7,910 nucleotides of DNA from positions 1 through 7,910 of the forward strand of contig CALFIV010000170.1 in assembly GCA_937877295.1 (NCBI GenBank), in the 5' to 3' direction. Below the pieces are notes generated by a model that worked only from the letters and a program-made list of their open reading frames with translations, had not been told where the DNA came from and did not search any database. Shown piece by piece: positions 6,244-7,910 of this stretch (the stretch's first letter is position 1; each line of letters opens with the position of its first letter). This DNA comes from an uncultured Clostridia bacterium (lineage in GTDB: Bacteria > Bacillota_A > Clostridia > Christensenellales > CAG-138). The translations under genes were made by a program, and so were the position numbers.

Positions 6244-6545
6244 ACTAATAATTTGTCCTCGTTATCTGTCGCTAATTCCTTTGCTGGGTTCTCATCTAAG
6301 ACTGCCATAAGATAGGTCATTCGACTTAGGGGAACAACAAATTCATCAATGGAGTCATGAATAAATAGATAGTCTACGAAATGACTCTTCTTTAGGCTTT
6401 TTCTAAACTCTATAACTTCAACATCTACATTTGTAATTGCATCAATGGCTTCTTCAAATTCTTTATCGCATGATAGAGAGGCTTTCTCGATTTTCTTTAC
6501 CTTGGCATAAGTATAATGAGCATACTCTTCACTATAGTTGCCACC
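6241..6545 (-). pseudogene. Unrecognised AT-rich protein fragment
   Basis: The minus strand is open for about 101 codons from GGNYSEEYAHYTYAKVKK through FEEAIDAITNVDVEVIEF, KKSHFVDYLFIHDSIDEF and VVPLSRMTYLMAVLDENPAK to KLLV. The residue pattern (acidic, helical heptads, AT-rich codons such as TTA, ATA and AGA) looks like real protein rather than noise, but I do not recognise the family. There is no ATG until codon 76 and no ribosome site. TAA and TAG lie just upstream in this frame, while the adjacent upstream frame carries the recombinase zinc ribbon, so the piece may be the frameshifted remainder of one protein or a separate broken gene. On the left it runs into antisense terminase sequence at about 6240, a recombination junction. 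Confidence 0.4.
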
Positions 6546-6675
6546 CTATTAAAGCTTTCTTCACTTTCAGGATCATACCAACGATTTTCATATCCGTCCA
6601 TCCGATGCTTATGAAGGTACATCGGCCTTCCACAATCCGCGCAGAAGATTCTGCCTTGAAACAGGTTGATAATCG
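6541..6675 (-). pseudogene. Serine recombinase zinc-ribbon fragment
   Basis: The minus strand reads INLFQGRIFCADCGRPMYLH, then KHRMDGYENRWYDPESEESF. NLF.G..FCADCG.PMY is the hallmark of the recombinase zinc beta-ribbon domain found in large serine recombinases of phages and conjugative transposons; the first CxxC pair (6622-6633) is present. The catalytic resolvase domain, with its serine, and the recombinase domain that should lie upstream (to the right) are absent, replaced by the hydrolase gene, whose stop codon is at 6682. The second zinc pair is also missing in this frame, which stops at 6497-6499. It is therefore a dead fragment marking a former integrative element. Confidence 0.6.
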
Positions 6676-6681
6676 TTGTTC

Positions 6682-7569
6682 TTATTTCCAGCCTTCCAGA
6701 AATACCAACGCTTCTTTCATGCTGTCCTCGCGGGCTTTGTTGCAGGCAGCCTGATCCGCATATTCCGCCTGTAAGATCTTTTTCATGGATTTCAGGTATT
6801 CCGGTGACGCCATGAGATCGCCGCAGAGAAGATGGCTGCCTTTTTCATATACTGTTGCCTGCACGCGATAAGGATATCCGGCTTCATCCAGAATCTTTTT
6901 CATCCGCGGCACAGCCTCATCCGACGGCCAGCAGTCATCGTAGCCTGGGCATTGCATCAGAAAATCCGCATGCATGTTTTCCACCTTGATGCGGGCTTCC
7001 TCCGTCTGAACATTCTCCTGGTAGCAGCCCCGCAGCATTCTTCTCATTCCATATTTTTTGTTCAATGCTGTTCGAAGCAGAACGCTGAGGATATTCCGAT
7101 GGAGAGTTACTGTGGGATCATAGGGCAGCGGTTCCCCACGGAAAGAGAATGTGGATTGGTTCAGTGCTTTAGTGCCCTTGAAAGCCTCCGTTGTGTAATC
7201 AAATGGCGATGCGGCGATCACCAGACTGATATCCGGCAGAAGCGATGCCGCGGTGATGGCATATTTCGCCCCTGCGGAAATACCGTAGGCGCCAACCTTT
7301 TCATAGCCGGCCTCTTTCAGAACCTTGATTGCTTTCTCGGCATATTCCACCGGAGCCAGCACCGGATCCTCCGGTAAGCCGTCCCAGCCCGCAAACGCGA
7401 CCAGCAGACAGCTCCAGCCCGCATTTCTCAGAAATTCGGAACCTTTCCTTGTCAGCTCATAATCCGCCCCGGATCCGGGAAAAACAATGATCGCTTTCCC
7501 GGCATGCCCGTCTGCCGGATGCCAGTATCCGACAAATCCGTCTTCCGCGACCGTATATTTTTTCTTCAT
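6682..7569 (-). CDS. Alpha/beta hydrolase, BAAT/acyl-CoA thioester hydrolase C-terminal-like
   Basis: The 295-residue product is a cytosolic alpha/beta hydrolase. The oxyanion-side motif VFPGSGADYELTRKG (29-43) is followed by the nucleophile elbow YGISAGAKYAI with Ser98, then ASLLPDISLVIAASP, which closely follows the pattern of the BAAT C-terminal domain (acyl-CoA thioesterase/acyltransferase). Asp211/212 in DDCWPSDEAVPRM and His246 in YEKGSHLL complete a likely Ser-Asp-His triad, also at the positions expected for that family. The eukaryote-like N-terminal BAAT domain is absent, as in most bacterial homologues. The substrate is unknown; ester, thioester or peptide-type cleavage is possible. 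The ATG at 7569 is preceded by AAGGAGG (7580-7586) and a strong promoter. It is divergent from a TetR-family gene, which probably represses it. The 3' end abuts the recombinase remnant, and no terminator is evident. Confidence 0.85.
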   Translation of the reverse strand: MKKKYTVAEDGFVGYWHPADGHAGKAIIVFPGSGADYELTRKGSEFLRNAGWSCLLVAFAGWDGLPEDPVLAPVEYAEKAIKVLKEAGYEKVGAYGISAGAKYAITAASLLPDISLVIAASPFDYTTEAFKGTKALNQSTFSFRGEPLPYDPTVTLHRNILSVLLRTALNKKYGMRRMLRGCYQENVQTEEARIKVENMHADFLMQCPGYDDCWPSDEAVPRMKKILDEAGYPYRVQATVYEKGSHLLCGDLMASPEYLKSMKKILQAEYADQAACNKAREDSMKEALVFLEGWK

Positions 7570-7584
7570 GGCAGCGCTTCCTCC

Positions 7585-7613
7585 TTGTGATATCGTATAA
7601 CTGGTGCTATTAT
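7585..7613 (+). promoter_or_regulatory. Candidate promoter of the TetR-family gene
   Basis: TTGTGA (7585-7590), a 17-base spacer and TATTAT (7608-7613). The start would be near 7620, inside the palindrome at 7614-7633, giving a leader of about 41 bases. Its -10 box overlaps that of the divergent hydrolase promoter. Confidence 0.6.
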
Positions 7614-7636
7614 AAAGACATTGCTATGACTTTCAA
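7609..7636 (-). promoter_or_regulatory. Sigma-A type promoter of the hydrolase gene
   Basis: On the minus strand TTGAAA (7631-7636), a 16-base spacer and a perfect TATAAT (7609-7614). The start would be near 7603, about 34 bases before the ATG. The spacer is almost entirely occupied by the palindrome at 7614-7633. Confidence 0.75.
7614..7633. promoter_or_regulatory. Candidate TetR-family operator
   Basis: AAAGACAT (7614-7621), spacer TGCT, ATGACTTT (7626-7633): 8-base arms with one mismatch, 20 bp in all. It fills the -10/-35 spacer of the hydrolase promoter and covers the predicted start of the TetR gene, so one bound dimer would block both. Size and placement are typical of TetR-family operators; binding is inferred. 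Confidence 0.6.
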
Positions 7637-7660
7637 TCTTTTTTGAGTCACGGAGGAAAT

Positions 7661-7910
7661 ATGGGAGCCAAATTTTCAGAAGAGGAGAAAGCGACACTTC
7701 GCATTCAGATGATTCAGCAGGGATTTCGAGCGCTGAAAGAAGGCGGAATTTCTGCGGTGAATATCGATGAGATCACCGGCAAATGTTACGTTGCCAAAGG
7801 AACCTTTTACAATCTGTTTGAAAGCAAAACCGAGTTTCTCTATCAGGTGATGATTTACAAGCGCCAGGAATCCAAAGATAAAATGCTTGATTATCTCGAC
7901 TCGCACGGCA
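7661..7910 (+). CDS. TetR/AcrR-family transcriptional regulator (3' end off window)
   Basis: The 83 readable residues form the N-terminal DNA-binding domain of a TetR-family repressor. After MGAKFSEEEKATLRIQMIQQ (helix 1 region) comes a helix-turn-helix: ISAVNIDEITGKCYVAKGTF, then YNLFESKTEFLYQVM, with the hallmark KGTFYNLFESKTEFL (family pattern KGTFY.YF.SKE.L). The ligand-binding C-terminal domain is beyond the window, so the inducer is unknown. The ATG at 7661 has GGAGG at 7652-7656, a rather short 4-base spacing. It is transcribed divergently from the hydrolase, with overlapping promoters and a shared palindrome, which suggests autoregulation and control of the hydrolase; AT-rich codons differ from the rnf half of the window. 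Confidence 0.9.
   Translation, partial: MGAKFSEEEKATLRIQMIQQGFRALKEGGISAVNIDEITGKCYVAKGTFYNLFESKTEFLYQVMIYKRQESKDKMLDYLDSHG

Noticed and set aside
5973..6320. Minus-strand frame starting MTYLMAVL
   Set aside because: Below 6240 it is the antisense of the terminase fragment; only the part above 6241 looks like real protein, and that is reported as a fragment.
7676..7906. Minus-strand frame opposite the TetR gene
   Set aside because: Antisense of a clear TetR helix-turn-helix domain.
1..7910. CRISPR arrays, tRNA, rRNA or a replication origin
   Set aside because: No regularly spaced direct repeats, cloverleaf sequence or rRNA-like sequence was seen on reading.

Overview
The window reads as chromosomal DNA of a GC-rich Clostridia-type Firmicute, possibly a gut Oscillospiraceae-like or Christensenellales-like lineage; genus cannot be judged from sequence alone. 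The clues are the Rnf gene order C-D-G-E (clostridial arrangement, with A and B expected beyond the left edge), strong AGGAGG-type ribosome sites, and a DUF2156 protein of the kind common in Firmicutes.

Positions 1-3571 (minus strand) hold a tightly packed, translationally coupled operon: rnfC, rnfD, rnfG and the near-complete rnfE. Together with the off-window RnfA and RnfB they would form the membrane complex that passes electrons between reduced ferredoxin and NAD+ while moving Na+ or H+. The upstream gap (3572-3789) carries a structured leader, a weak promoter candidate and a palindrome, then a clear sigma-A promoter facing the other way.

Positions 3790-5357 (plus strand) hold two housekeeping-like genes, each with its own TTGTCA-N17-TAnAAT promoter: an SRAP/YedK-family abasic-site protein and a DUF2156 (phosphatidylglycerol lysyltransferase C-terminal-like) protein. 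A probable terminator and several nested inverted repeats follow.

Positions 5646-6681 are a graveyard of mobile DNA. A signal-peptide-encoding 5' end is joined in frame to the nuclease domain of a phage terminase large subunit, which ends early. It abuts an AT-rich minus-strand stretch holding an unrecognised protein fragment and the zinc-ribbon piece of a large serine recombinase. Base composition changes sharply at about 6240 and again near 6680.

Positions 6682-7910 hold a divergent pair: an alpha/beta hydrolase of the BAAT/acyl-CoA thioesterase C-terminal type (minus) and the start of a TetR-family regulator (plus). Their promoters share overlapping -10 boxes, and a 20-bp near-perfect palindrome lies exactly where a TetR-type operator would control both.

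I do not see a clear new defence or mobile system here. The most interesting items are the signal peptide-terminase chimera, the unrecognised AT-rich fragment, the hydrolase/TetR operator, and the structured rnf leader.
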